A stretch of 64,000 nucleotides of DNA from Aphis gossypii (taxonomy: Eukaryota > Arthropoda > Insecta > Hemiptera > Aphididae): the NCBI RefSeq assembly GCF_020184175.1, contig NC_065530.1, positions 2,418,001 through 2,482,000 of the forward strand, written 5' to 3'. The position numbers and the translations under genes were made by a program. This document shows, piece by piece, positions 1 to 10,830 of the stretch. Position 1 is the stretch's first letter, and each line of letters begins with the position of its first letter. The notes under the pieces were generated by a model. The model was not told where the DNA came from, did not search any database, and saw only the letters and a list, made by a program, of their open reading frames with translations.

Positions 1-2
1 GG

Positions 3-254
3 ATATTTTTTATTGTAAAATTAATATTAACACTAGTGGATACGGGGATTAATATTACTATTTTATACAAAACCTTTGGGTGGAGTGCAAAACTGTTGGC
101 AGGAATTTTTTCTAGTATTACCCATTATTTAATGTTAAAGACACACAAAAAAAATCAAAATTTTGATCAAGACTCGCTAGACACAAAACATGTTCGCTAT
201 TCAATTAAAAATAGCAAAAAAGTGTACCCGAGCTTGAGTCAAGATTCTGTTTAA
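3..254 (+). CDS. C-terminal part of an unrecognised membrane protein (partial, 5' end outside window)
   Basis: One frame is open from the window edge to a TAA at 252-254, about 83 codons. It begins with a hydrophobic stretch (IFFIVKLILTLVDTG...) and continues through a second mostly apolar segment (WSAKLLAGIFSSITHYLML). It ends in a charged, polar tail of about 40 residues rich in Lys, Asn, Ser and Asp (KTHKKNQNF... to ...YPSLSQDSV). That layout fits the last one or two membrane helices of a multi-pass protein followed by a cytosolic tail. Amino-acid use is balanced, unlike the chance frames elsewhere. The TAG at 34-35 could be a splice acceptor, but the pyrimidine tract before it is poor, so the exon may run in from upstream. 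The GTG at 36 is not a believable start. The terminal D-S-V could act as a class III PDZ ligand, which is speculative. An ATTAAA at about 311 may serve for polyadenylation. I do not recognise the family. Confidence 0.5.
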   Translation: MFFIVKLILTLVDTGINITILYKTFGWSAKLLAGIFSSITHYLMLKTHKKNQNFDQDSLDTKHVRYSIKNSKKVYPSLSQDSV

Positions 255-780
255 ACACTTTAAAGCCATACAGAAATAATGTATTTAATTTAATTTATTA
301 TTTATTTAGTATTAAAAGTATTGTTTTAAATTTGTATATTTTATTTAATTATTTAATGATAAAAAATTTTAATTTCATATTAAATGTACATGAAAAATGC
401 AATTATTACCTTTATGTTATATGTTTATAAATATAATACATTTGAAAAAAGGTTAAAGAAATATTTGTTTTTTACTATTTTGTATGGTAATTAAATATTA
501 GATTATAAAATGATTAAATTATGTATTTTTAAGTGTGTTTAAGTAGGTACAGGTTATTATGCTCAATATTCTATTTTTCTTTGAATTACCAAAAAAATTT
601 GTAAGTTGTAGCATGTTCACGAATAATGTATAATGTAAAATATACGCAATACATTTAAATATTACAAAACTAATATTTAGATATTTAGGTAATATTAATT
701 TAGGTTATTGCTATAAATTAGTTATTATTTACTTTATTATAAATATTTCATGAAGTAAATATCTAATAATGTATTATAAA
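255..780 (+). other. Presumed 3' UTR and downstream AT-rich spacer
   Basis: Very AT-rich sequence follows the stop codon at 252-254. It holds ATTAAA motifs near 311 and 378 and no further open frame of note. The first part is probably the 3' untranslated region of the upstream gene. The remainder shows nothing distinctive. Confidence 0.3.
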
Positions 781-1040
781 TACAAATCACATCGGTACCC
801 GCGGGTATTAAAAATATTACAGCTGCATTTACCCATTTACGTGTATATTTACGCGCGATCCGTCTTAGACGAAGGTTCAAATAATAATAAACACCGCTCC
901 CGAATAGGCATAATCCTCGGCTGGCCGCCGACTACCAGTAGTGGGCGTGGTTAAAACGTCGCGTGCTTGCGGATCACGAAAACACCTAACAGCGCGTTCT
1001 CTCGGACATTGTATGCGTTTCACTTTTAGTGTGACGGCCT
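781..1040. promoter_or_regulatory. GC-richer island, possible promoter or enhancer
   Basis: A sharp rise in G+C and CpG inside AT-rich flanks. It contains CGCGGG, a GGGCGTGG box (the type bound by Sp/KLF zinc-finger factors) near 943 and several ACGCG motifs. In aphid-like genomes such islands often mark transcription starts or enhancers, but no exon or clear TATA/initiator pair can be assigned. The short open frame at 769-954 has no family signature and is not called. Confidence 0.2.
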
Positions 1041-3120
1041 CTTAACTATATATTTTATTTGGTTTGAAGTTGTACACAAGTAAAATAAACAATGATGAAT
1101 GAGTTATGTTATAAACAAATAACAATGTTAAGCTATCTTTGTAAATCCAATGTTCCCAGTCGCAGAGGCAGTTATTATGAATAATAAAAAAATTATAATT
1201 TTATTAGGAAAATAGATTTATATAATCAAATTCGACCTTAAAAATAACCACCTGCTTTTAAATCTAAGTCACTGTAATAAACAAAATTGAAGGTTTTATT
1301 CATGATGAAATGTGTGTATTTTTTGCGAGAGACTTAGTAATCATATGAATATAGTGCCTATAAATATACGCGAGTCCACCCGAATTTTAATGTCGTTTTT
1401 GGTTTGCGAGTAAATAAGATACGTAATAAAATAAAGAAATTTCACTCTCGTATACTTATAAGTTATAGGTATATTAAATTATTAAACACAAAATATAGGT
1501 AACGCATAACGTGATATTTAATAGCCCTTATGCGATTTATCAATATTCTCTTTCGTTCACAATAATTTATGTAAATATCTACAAGCTGCCCGGCGCAGCC
1601 ATGTATAATCGATAGTAAATAGTAATAATAATCATCAATGTAGACCGGTTCTACTTAATATCTGGATGAATATTATAATATAGCCCGCGTGAGACGATCG
1701 TCTTACGAAAATTTCGACAATACTAAATTGTATATTAATCAATAATAATCGATTGCGTCACACGTAAATCGAAGGTTCCCTCTTGTAACGCCCCGTCCCC
1801 TCGTACCCGTTTAAATCGTAAACGATATCATTATAGCAGCGCCGTCGTGTGCATAACGTTTGGTTCCAATTTCCTCCCATCGGTATTCGAAAATAGTATG
1901 GTATTATCGATATCGTCGATTTAAGACAATACATTATTATCTCGTGCAACACAAATTATAAGTCTTTTTTAAGAATATAACGATACAGCAAAACTTGAAT
2001 TTATATTTTGGGGAGCTAAAATTATACAAATATGTTATACGACACAAATTACTCTATTTCCTTATTCACAATGTTTTTATTAATTATGATCAATCACTCA
2101 AATAAAAAATTAATAATGAGTACCTAATTATCTATATTAAAGAAATTTTTTTGGTTTACAGTTGCTTAGATTTTAATTGATTATTTTTTAAATTTCACTG
2201 CGATAAGTTTGATCATCTTTTTTGTATCTTGCTAGTGGCCAGCTTTTTATTCGTCACATTAGAGTTATTGTTGGGAGGAGGTAAATATTTGTATGGTACC
2301 TTGCACCCCCTTAGCCACAATTGAGTTCCGTATGTGCTGACGGGGTGATATGAAAGTACCTGTATGAAACAGTTTAATCTTTGAAATAGCCCTACAAAGG
2401 ATGTCCAATCCATATATTATATAGAAATCACCCACATTACACGAGCGTGTACTTATATTATTGTAAACCACGCAGCAGTCGGTGTATGGTCGATAAATCT
2501 TTCGTTCGGGCGAAACGTCGTGGCGGTAATATTATATGACCAGCTATAAATTATCGTGTTGTTATTATTGTTGTGTTCACCGTCGGACATTCGAAACGAC
2601 ACGACCGCGACGGTGTCCGTTGTTCGCGGGACGTCCATCCGCTCAAGTGTATTATGTATAGTAATAATATTGTACATTTGTTCATATCTGGTACTTACAA
2701 TAAACCGGGTACCTACTAACTGGTATAGTGGACCGAATGCTGTGTAACAATAATACAACAATACTATAACCTACTACAAATCTACAACACTACAGATTAT
2801 ATAGGTACGATGTAGACCTTACATTATGGATTGTATTGTAGTTTAACGTGGACTTATGATACGCTATTTAAATTGACGGTATTTATATTATACAGGAAGA
2901 ACGCACGTGAAAACACATAATCATGATATATATATAAATTCCGACAACCGTATCGTTCCGATTTTTTATATGGGTATACAATGCAAATAATATACTCGGG
3001 TGATTTATCGAGCAAGCATACCCATTACCCACTATTTTTAAACATACTTTAACATTTTTGAGATTTTTTTGTATTACTTAAGGATTGAAGATAAAAATAT
3101 ATACTATATTAAGTATATAA
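1041..3120. other. Mostly AT-rich spacer with a small GC-richer patch at about 2465-2650
   Basis: No supported gene. Between about 2465 and 2650 the sequence is CpG-richer (TCGTTCGGGCG, GACCGCGACGG). There both strands are open (102 codons on minus at 2453-2761, 63 on plus at 2556-2747). Two-strand openness with Asn and Leu runs from a TTG/TTA repeat argues for composition rather than coding. The rest is poly-A/T and TATA-rich sequence. Confidence 0.3.
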
Positions 3121-3611
3121 TATACTATGTGAAAATAAAAACTTTTACTTTTAAAACGAGAAAATATCTTCCTTTCTACAGTAAATTATTACTTTGTAGA
3201 TAATCTTCCTGAAAATGTTGACAAACACCTGAATCAATCAAAATCAAACAAATAGTTTTTGAGTTATTCAACTGTATGTATCTACTAAGGATAATAGGCC
3301 CACGATAATGAGTTTTAAAGATATCAGTGCTCCAAGCTAAGGTAATTTAAACATCTTTAAAATCTATTTTATATTTTTATAAACCCATTTTGAAAGAATA
3401 CTATCCTTAGTTTATAATAATCATATAAATAATTTAGAAACTATTCGTTTGAATTTTGTATAGGTTAAAAAGTATTAAAATGTATTTTAAATTGTACTTT
3501 GTACAATGTACATTGGCATTTTCAAAAACAATTATTTTCCAAATAATTTACAGTAAAAAAAAGGAAGGTTCTCACTTAAAAATAGAGATTTGTATACCCA
3601 CAAAACATTCC
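3121..3611. repeat. Foldback (inverted-arm) element FB1
   Basis: Left arm about 3121-3325, right arm about 3380-3611 as its diverged reverse complement, centre about 55 bp. Matching landmarks are CTTCCTTTCTACAGTAAATT in the left arm against the reverse complement of the segment near 3550. CTAAGGATA (3286) pairs with TATCCTTAG (3402). The reverse complement of 3430-3465 reads ATTCAAACGAATAGTTTCTA, which matches the arm of the second element at about 8.8 kb. The arms are imperfect, so this is an old insertion. It carries no transposase. The open frame at 3456-3746 overlaps the right arm and is therefore not a gene. Confidence 0.6.
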
Positions 3612-6600
3612 GTTAGTTACACACAAAATCTCAACGTTTTCAAAATATGGTCCTCAAGTATGTTTAAAAATTCCAAAAATCACAACTTGTATAAATGCAT
3701 TATTAAAGAACATAAAAATGGTGAGAATGCTTATATAATAATATAATATATATTATAAGTATAAAGTACTATTATACAATATACATTGTACTTGTATTAT
3801 ATTTACCAATATACTCGTATATATGATATATTATGATACATAGCATTAGGTACCTAAATACTATTATATCCAGATTTATAACGATTTGCTCTGGGGGAAA
3901 GACGGCAAGAGAGAGATACCGAAATACAGAGTCACGCATTGTTCGTCGGGCCGTAACGGACGATAGAGCCGTGTAATGATAACAACACACTTTTGGACAG
4001 GAAACACGGTCAAAGAGTTTTACCCGTGGTCATTGTCGTTATGAATGGGACGAAGCGGCGCGTTTACTCAATGAAATCTCACGTATACCTGTGCAGTCAA
4101 TGAACTTATCTGGTCATCTATACATATATAAAATACACAGATACCTACTAACGTTGTTATTGAAATCGAATATTAATAAAATTACAGAAAATAAAATCCT
4201 TAGTAAATATTATGTTATATAAGCTCGATTGCATCGCTTTAATACGCAATTCTATCCTATGCAACTTACTTCCTTACAAGTACTTATAATCTACACGTGC
4301 ATGGTATTAACCTTATATAGTAAAAATACTGATAATCGGATTTGCCTGTCATATTTAAGAGTTTAAATCCGGTACATATTTAAATGCGTTAAAAATAAAG
4401 GAAAAGAAAATTCATACAATTTTTGCAATTGAAAAAATACTCGATTTGTTTTAAATAAATTATCAATATTATATTAAAGGCTCCGTTTGCAAATAATGTA
4501 TGTAGAACTCAGATAGTCAGATAGTTGAAAAACATCACAATTTGGTTTTTTTTTTTTTTGTTGAACCACACACTATAATAATTATTATATTAAATATTCA
4601 CAACATAATTCTTTTTTTGAATAAATATATCGTTTTCTTTTTTTTTTTTTTTTTTATGTTGCTATTTTGTTTCTTATGTCATCCGTGTAGTAAAATTGTT
4701 ATTCTATAATAAATATATATTATACGACCCGTCGATAGAGTTTCGCGTATCTTATTTTCGGCGAGGACTCATTCAATACTGTCAAACACTACATTATTCT
4801 GTGTTGTTCTAAGTTATAGCCGCGACGACAGATGATTACTATACAACGTGTTCATTGCCATAGGCTTCAACGGGTCGCATGGCGTTGAACATTGCGCGTG
4901 CATTATACATTTATGTAGTACTATTATAATAGTGGGAAACAGATTTTCATGAATGAACAAAATAGGAAAGGTGGTCAATGCGGGCACCCTTATTACTATA
5001 TAATCTGAATAGCCCTCTGTTCCCCCTATCCCCATCTGGGATGAAAAAAAAACGTTTCCTCATTACAAACTCTATACTATAATAATATGTTGATCGATAT
5101 AACGGTTTTAATCGGACATATTATTGTGTACGTATTATTGTATACGATTATTTGGAATAAATGTATGTAGTCCTACCGTATTTATACATCATTATTAGTA
5201 AAGGTACTGGGGTTAGGTTGAAAACGTTTATGGTTTTGATTCACTATAGTGAACAAAAATGCACATTTAAGTGTTTTATTGTATCGTTTTAAGTCATGAC
5301 TCCAATACTTATTACAATGTACATATAATAATAACAAATAACAATTTATTATTTTAGTAGTCTACAGTTTATTATATTTTGTTTCTTCATAGCATGTTTA
5401 AATTTTGACTTACTGACTTCATCATAAAGCTTATTTATATAATATATTGTAAATATTTTTTGTCTGATATTCAAATAATTGTATTAATGTGTGAAAATAT
5501 GTACATTGTACAATGTACATGGTAAATTTGATATTATTTTGTAAATGAAAAATTTCTAGTTTTCTAGTCAAAGACCATGTTACTTCCTATAATACTCATA
5601 TGATTAGTACAGTAAAATACAAATTGTTGAGCGGTGCTTGCCTGTCAAACATAGTGTAATTATCGTTATGTAAATGATAACATGCTGTGAAGGAACAAAT
5701 AAATACTACTATTATTATAACTAATCGTTAAATGGTCGGTGAGTTTCTTCTCAATTGTTCTTACTCTTAACATAATCATGTTTGTTTATGATGATTAATA
5801 AATCTCATAAGTTAGTTATTTTTCAAATTTGATAAATTTATATAATATGCAAATACCAAAAACTATTACACGTATTTTTACACATACATATTGATTTAAT
5901 TATGAACCTATATTAAATATATTTTGTATTCTTCATATAGTATATTCCAATATCAACATCATAACTTACAAATCTCTACAACCCTAGAAGGATGAATTCA
6001 CTGAAAATCTCCAACAGTATCTTATTAAGAGATACATTTCGCTCACTATAATGTCATAATATTAATTTGTGTTCAGATACTTTTTTTATCTATTCATAGT
6101 TATATGGATTATAGTAATAATTGAACTCCAAAACGATCTAGAGTTTATATCTTATTAAAAAAAAACTAGTAACGTAATATATATTTTTGACTACATAAGA
6201 TATATCAATATTAATATACAATTGATTCAGAAGTTATATTACAGTAATTTCATTATATGGTAAACATTAAAAATAAATAAAAATATATACCAGGTACCAA
6301 TGTTTTTTATTCGGAAACATTTAAAATAATTTATAAATTTAATAATGTGAAACTTTTCACTTGCGAGGTTAGGTAGATAAGTAGATATCTAATAGTAGCA
6401 TCATCCATTACACATGTGGTTAAAATTTAGTTTTTAAAATTTTAAAATGTAAAACGTACAAATCATTTTAGACGTTTCTATAAATAAAAAACTTTCATAT
6501 GGTACATTTTTTTTTTTAATATTTACATGATAAAATGGCTGTAACGTAAATTTTGAATCGGCTTCTATATCGGTTTAGATTAAATCACTAATCATTAGCA

Positions 6601-6780
6601 ATAGATGTTAAATAACTCAAACTATCGTGCACATTTATTTGGACAAGACACGGCGATTGTATAATATCTAAGAAGTGTCATAGGTACCTAGTGTAGCACA
6701 ACATTGATGAGAAGATTGACAATAATATCATATTATTTACAGTTTATTACTTAGACGCGTATAATATAATATAATAATGA
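3612..6780. other. AT-rich spacer without supported genes
   Basis: Long poly-T tracts (near 4543 and 4638) and many TATTATAAT-type tracts. There is a moderately GC-richer patch around 3890-4080 and another around 4720-5035. A perfect palindrome lies at 5499-5520. I see no exon, RNA gene or complete mobile element. Confidence 0.35.
5499..5520. repeat. 22-bp perfect palindrome
   Basis: The 22 bases built from GTACATTGTACAATGTAC with flanking AT are identical to their own reverse complement, without a spacer. The core TGTACAATGTACA also occurs near 3501-3511 and a variant near 57272. It could be a dimeric factor site or simply AT-rich palindromic noise. No function can be assigned. Confidence 0.6.
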
Positions 6781-7690
6781 CGATTTCGACGTCGTAATAA
6801 AATAGTAAAAAGTCGGTTAAAATAGTATACGTCCGCGGTGCAGCGTAGGTCGGCAGCCGTTGTTAATCGAAGGGTGGCGGGGCGTTTGTTTGCCAATTCG
6901 TATATTAATATATATATATATATGTGAGTGTGTGTGTATAAATAATTGATATGTACATCAGCCGGGTGGTGTGATATAGATCGGGGAGGCTCCTGTTGGG
7001 AGGGGGTTAAAAGGTAGCGCGTGTCTATCGCACACACACACACACGCACATAGACTTACGACTAAACGCACCACTATAGCACGTTTTATATAGGTGTGAG
7101 AGTATACACATGCACATTTGGGATACGTATAGGGGCGACTCGTGCTCAGGCCTATGAAAAACAGCTGGCCGAACGCTGGCAAAAGCGGCTGGCCGTGCGG
7201 GGCTTTGGCTTTTTTTCCCTACACATTTATATTATAATAATAATATAAATACACGATTTCGCCCCGCGAGCGCGTGTGGGAAAACAACTGCCGCCGAGCC
7301 GCCACCGCTGCTGCTGCTGCTACTGTCGTTCGGCGGACTGCACCGCCGCCGCTGCAGCAGTCGATCGCACAAGCTGCACATTCGCCGCGTCGCCGGTCGC
7401 GCGGTCTTCGTGTGTGTCAGCTGTCCACCGATATATATGTATTATTATTATTATTATTTTAACATCTGTTTTCTCTTTTTAAAAAAGAACATGCACACGT
7501 GTATAATGCACGACGAGAGCCAACTTTGGCAATGGGGTGGTAATTTATTTTTTTTTTCGGGGTGTCGTGTCGTTTCGTGTACGCGTCATGTATACCTGGG
7601 AGGCCGCCGATTATTGTTATAACGGCAAAAAATAACGGCCGTTTTGAGAGGAACCTGCAGCGGCGTGGCGACGATATTATAATATACTTA
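6781..7690. promoter_or_regulatory. Strong CpG-rich island, possible promoter and untranslated first exon
   Basis: One of the two most GC-rich stretches in the window. It includes GCGGTGCAGCG, CGCCCCGCGAGCGCGTG (near 7260), CTG/GCC repeats (7296-7350) and CGCCGCGTCGCCGGTCGCGCGG (near 7383). The (CA)n run at 7031-7045 and TG-rich tract near 6920 sit inside it. Frames here are open in several phases (for example 7274-7462 and 7276-7482) and encode Ala, Arg and Cys runs, so the island is better read as regulatory DNA or a 5' UTR. No canonical TATA-plus-initiator pair settles the orientation. Confidence 0.35.
7031..7045. repeat. (CA)n microsatellite
   Basis: Seven and a half uninterrupted CA units followed by CG/CA variants, inside the CpG-rich island. 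Confidence 0.85.
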
Positions 7691-8689
7691 CATTATTATT
7701 ATTGTTTATTATGATAATTATCATATTTATATTAAACGTATAGACCACGTACGGTGTAGTGGCGAGGAACACGTCGTGAATTTTTGGGCACTGTTATCAT
7801 GTATTCGGTGTGACAAAACACACAAAACTTTTGAATGGTGAAATGAAAAATTGGCGGTTTAGTGTTAATCTGTCAAAGGTTTCTATGGTTCATGCGTGGA
7901 ATATTTTATGTACGACCTGTATAATGTATATAACATTATACGTCGCCCAGGTGAACCAAATCAATAATATTGTATGTGAAGTATAATATTACGGTTATGA
8001 ATTAATTACATTCACCTATTATGCATTTTAAACGGGTGAATTTCAATTGAACATAATATTAAATTAATAATAATAATATACATTTAAAAAAAATTGCTAA
8101 TATACAAACAAATATTAAAATACCTATCTATAGGTTCTAAAAAAATGTTACTAATCGAATGTTATCTCGAACGATATATTATAAAATTAACTGTTATTAT
8201 TTCTACGTACGATATACAACACTATTTAGTAACAATTTTCGGAAATACACACAATGTTAAAATAAGTAAAATACCTAAGTATAAACAGTTTTGATTTAAA
8301 TATTCTTTGATTTGGTTAGGTTTTTTTTCTAGTATGTACACTTACAAATTTAATTTTGTAATTTTAATGCATTTTAACAGAAAAAATTATCAAATTGTTC
8401 AAATAAATATATTGGTGTATAATAAGTAATAACCATACGTAAAAATGATATGATTTAATTATTGCTACACTCAACCTGTGAATCGTTAAGCTTTTTATGA
8501 AGCATAAAAATCTAAATTTAAAAATCATTGTTGATTTTTATACAATAAGTCATAAAGTATTATATGCACAGTGATAACCTAACAGACACTAATTTTTTTT
8601 TATTTGATAATGAATTTATTCAAATATTTTGGTTTTGGAACTTACCTATTTAAGGTCAGAATTTTCACCACATTTCAAATTATTTAGAT
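7691..8689. other. AT-rich spacer
   Basis: Short chance frames only (such as 8094-8294). Contains the near-palindrome ATGATAATTATCAT near 7709. Nothing else stands out. Confidence 0.35.
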
Positions 8690-9250
8690 TTTCGCATAAT
8701 TTAAAATGTGCTTTGTGGCGTTTAAAAATGTATTTTTCAAACGAAAATCAACCCTTTTTGCTTAAATTTGCTAAACAGATGGTTTTTTTGAAAGTTTTTA
8801 TGAAACTTATTAAAAATTCAAACTAATAGTTTCTAAACTTTTTAAATATATATACTATGAATAATAGCCCTTAATGATAGTTTTACGAAAATATAAAATA
8901 ATATATAGGTATAATATGTAATATTATTATTATTATTTTTTTTTTTAAAAAGACTGGGGAATTTTTTATAAATTATAAAATATTGTTACATTAAATAATA
9001 TCAATTACTAACAATTTTAAACAATGGTGTAGCTATAGGCCCCTTATCTTGCAAAACATTTATTATGAACCTATTATCCTTAGTACATTTAGTTAATAAT
9101 TCAAAAACTACTTCTTTGTATTTCGATTTAGGTGCATCAAAAATATTAAAAAAAGTCAATTGTTTAACAATTTATAAAATAAGGGTGATTCTCATTTGAA
9201 ATAAATTAGTTGGTATCGCCACGGGATACTGCTTAATTATACAACAAAGA
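8690..9250. repeat. Foldback (inverted-arm) element FB2, related to FB1
   Basis: Left arm about 8690-8885, right arm about 9040-9250 in reverse complement, centre about 150 bp. Left-arm landmarks are TTTGTGGCG, TTTCAAACGAAAATCAACCC and ATAATAGCCCTTAATGA. The reverse complement of the right arm gives, in the same order, CCGTGGCG, TTTCAAATGAGAATCACCC and ATAATAGGTTCATAATAA. The right arm also shares AGTTTTTGANTTATT and CTAAGGATAATAGG with the left arm of FB1, so the two are one family in different states of decay. The frame at 8629-8826 lies in the left arm and is not a gene. Confidence 0.6.
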
Positions 9251-10300
9251 TAAGTATTTAAAAATATGATCCTATTTTAAGAATAATTTTAAAAAACAGA
9301 ATTAGAATACATTTTTTTTTTTTTTTAAAAAAAGTTGATGGTAAACCATGATTAAATCATTTTATACTTATAATAATTGTAAATACCTACATTTTTACCT
9401 AATACCTTTTATTTTTACAAGGTTATGACATACTAAATTATGAATGCTTAATAAATTGTTAAAATATAATTTTTACGAACGGATATAATGACTTAGAGAA
9501 CATCATTTAAATTATAGCTTTTTTAAAGTTCAACAATCGCTAAACTGAAATACCCAATAGCAACTACACTGCTACACCTACTATGCATTCTCTTATAAAT
9601 TAACATTTATTTTATTTTTTTTATCATAATTCATAAGTATTTCAACAACTTTGTCATAAATGGTACATTTACATAATTTAAATCGTTAACACTACATGCG
9701 AAATAATACCTAATCCTGATTTATTGGAGGTAACAATTTGATAATATTTCTCATCTATTCTCCCTAAGTCCCTACACAAGTAAAAAAAATAACTCCATTT
9801 CCAAAACTATTAAATTTTAGAAAGTTTTTCATTCAAAAACTGAGAATTAGTCGAGTATAATATGTTATAGTTTTTTTCGTCTTTTTTTTCTGCAGCTATT
9901 ATATTTATTGTTTGTTCGTCTCGTATTTCTACATAAAGTATATATATATATATTTATTTTAGGAAGAGTAGAGTCATAACATTGTTAGCCTCCATGTTTA
10001 ATTTTTTACTTTTATAAAATAATACTGTATAGTGTATACTCAAAATATCCAATGAAAATTATTTAATCTTTTACTGTAAATAAAATTAATTCATGATTGC
10101 TATGACCATATTGACATTATGGTATTTCAATCCGTATAAGTCCGTAACTGTTCTAAATGTCCAATATACTGTTTAAAATTTACTAATATTATTCTTAATA
10201 TTATTTTTGAAATATTTATTTTGTCAAAGTTTTGATTTTTATTTTTATACATTTTAGCTTCATATGTATATATTAAGTCTAACAAAGCTTAATAATTATT
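9251..10300. other. AT-rich spacer, likely old repeat debris
   Basis: Poly-T and poly-A runs and no usable open frame. The stretch near 9740-9850 has the flavour of degraded interspersed repeats but has no recognisable ends. Confidence 0.25.
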
Positions 10301-10307
10301 TGGTATA

Positions 10308-10345
10308 GAGATTCCCAAACTTTTTAATACACCACTAAATTTGGA
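10308..10345 (+). mobile_element. Possible decayed hAT terminal repeat
   Basis: AGAGATTCCCAAACTTTTTAA followed by a CACCAC stretch resembles the CAGNGATTCCCAAACTTTTT ends of many hAT elements. The leading C is changed, and I found no inverted partner (AAAGTTTGGGAATC) in the next kilobase. It may be a solo end. Confidence 0.25.
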
Positions 10346-10601
10346 AATTTTTTGAAATTTAACAACCCACAATATCAATGAATGACTTTTTTTAGTGAAT
10401 CAGTTGCAAACTAATGACAATAAAACTAAATTTGAACTTTGAACATCAACGAAAAGTAATACATGGGTGGCTATATTAAAAATATAATTGCCACAAACAG
10501 TTAAGGAACCTTTGTGTTACACAATAGTACTATAATAATATTATATTCTTTATAAATAATATTAATTATATTATGTAATATACTTACACGTCCTTTGATA
10601 A

Positions 10602-10830
10602 GATGAAGCAGCAATATTAGTTGAGCTTCAAAGGTATGTTGATCTAAAGATGACAATGTGACACGTTAATCTATAAATAATTAGATATATTCGAGATGTC
10701 CTTTTGAATACTGGCCAACGAGGATAGAGACAAGGAGGACAGGTATTAGATCAAATACTCACTTTTGTGGACAATTTCAATTATGTTGGTCATGCCTCTA
10801 CATGGTGGACCTTATAACACAGTAGTAATT
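10602..10830 (+). pseudogene. Short decayed coding-like stretch, origin unknown
   Basis: In one plus frame the bases give DEAAILVELQRYVDLKMTM, then a stop, two more stops, and then QVLDQILTFVDNFNYVGHAS and TWWTL before another stop. The amino-acid mix is protein-like and the base composition is richer in G+C than the flanks. The interrupting stops at about 10659, 10674 and 10725 make a working exon impossible. A decayed mobile-element gene or a retrocopy fragment is the likeliest reading. No family motif is recognisable, so this is a weak call. Confidence 0.2.

Noticed and set aside
3456..3746. 96-codon plus frame
   Set aside because: It starts at TTG and lies largely in the right arm of a foldback repeat.
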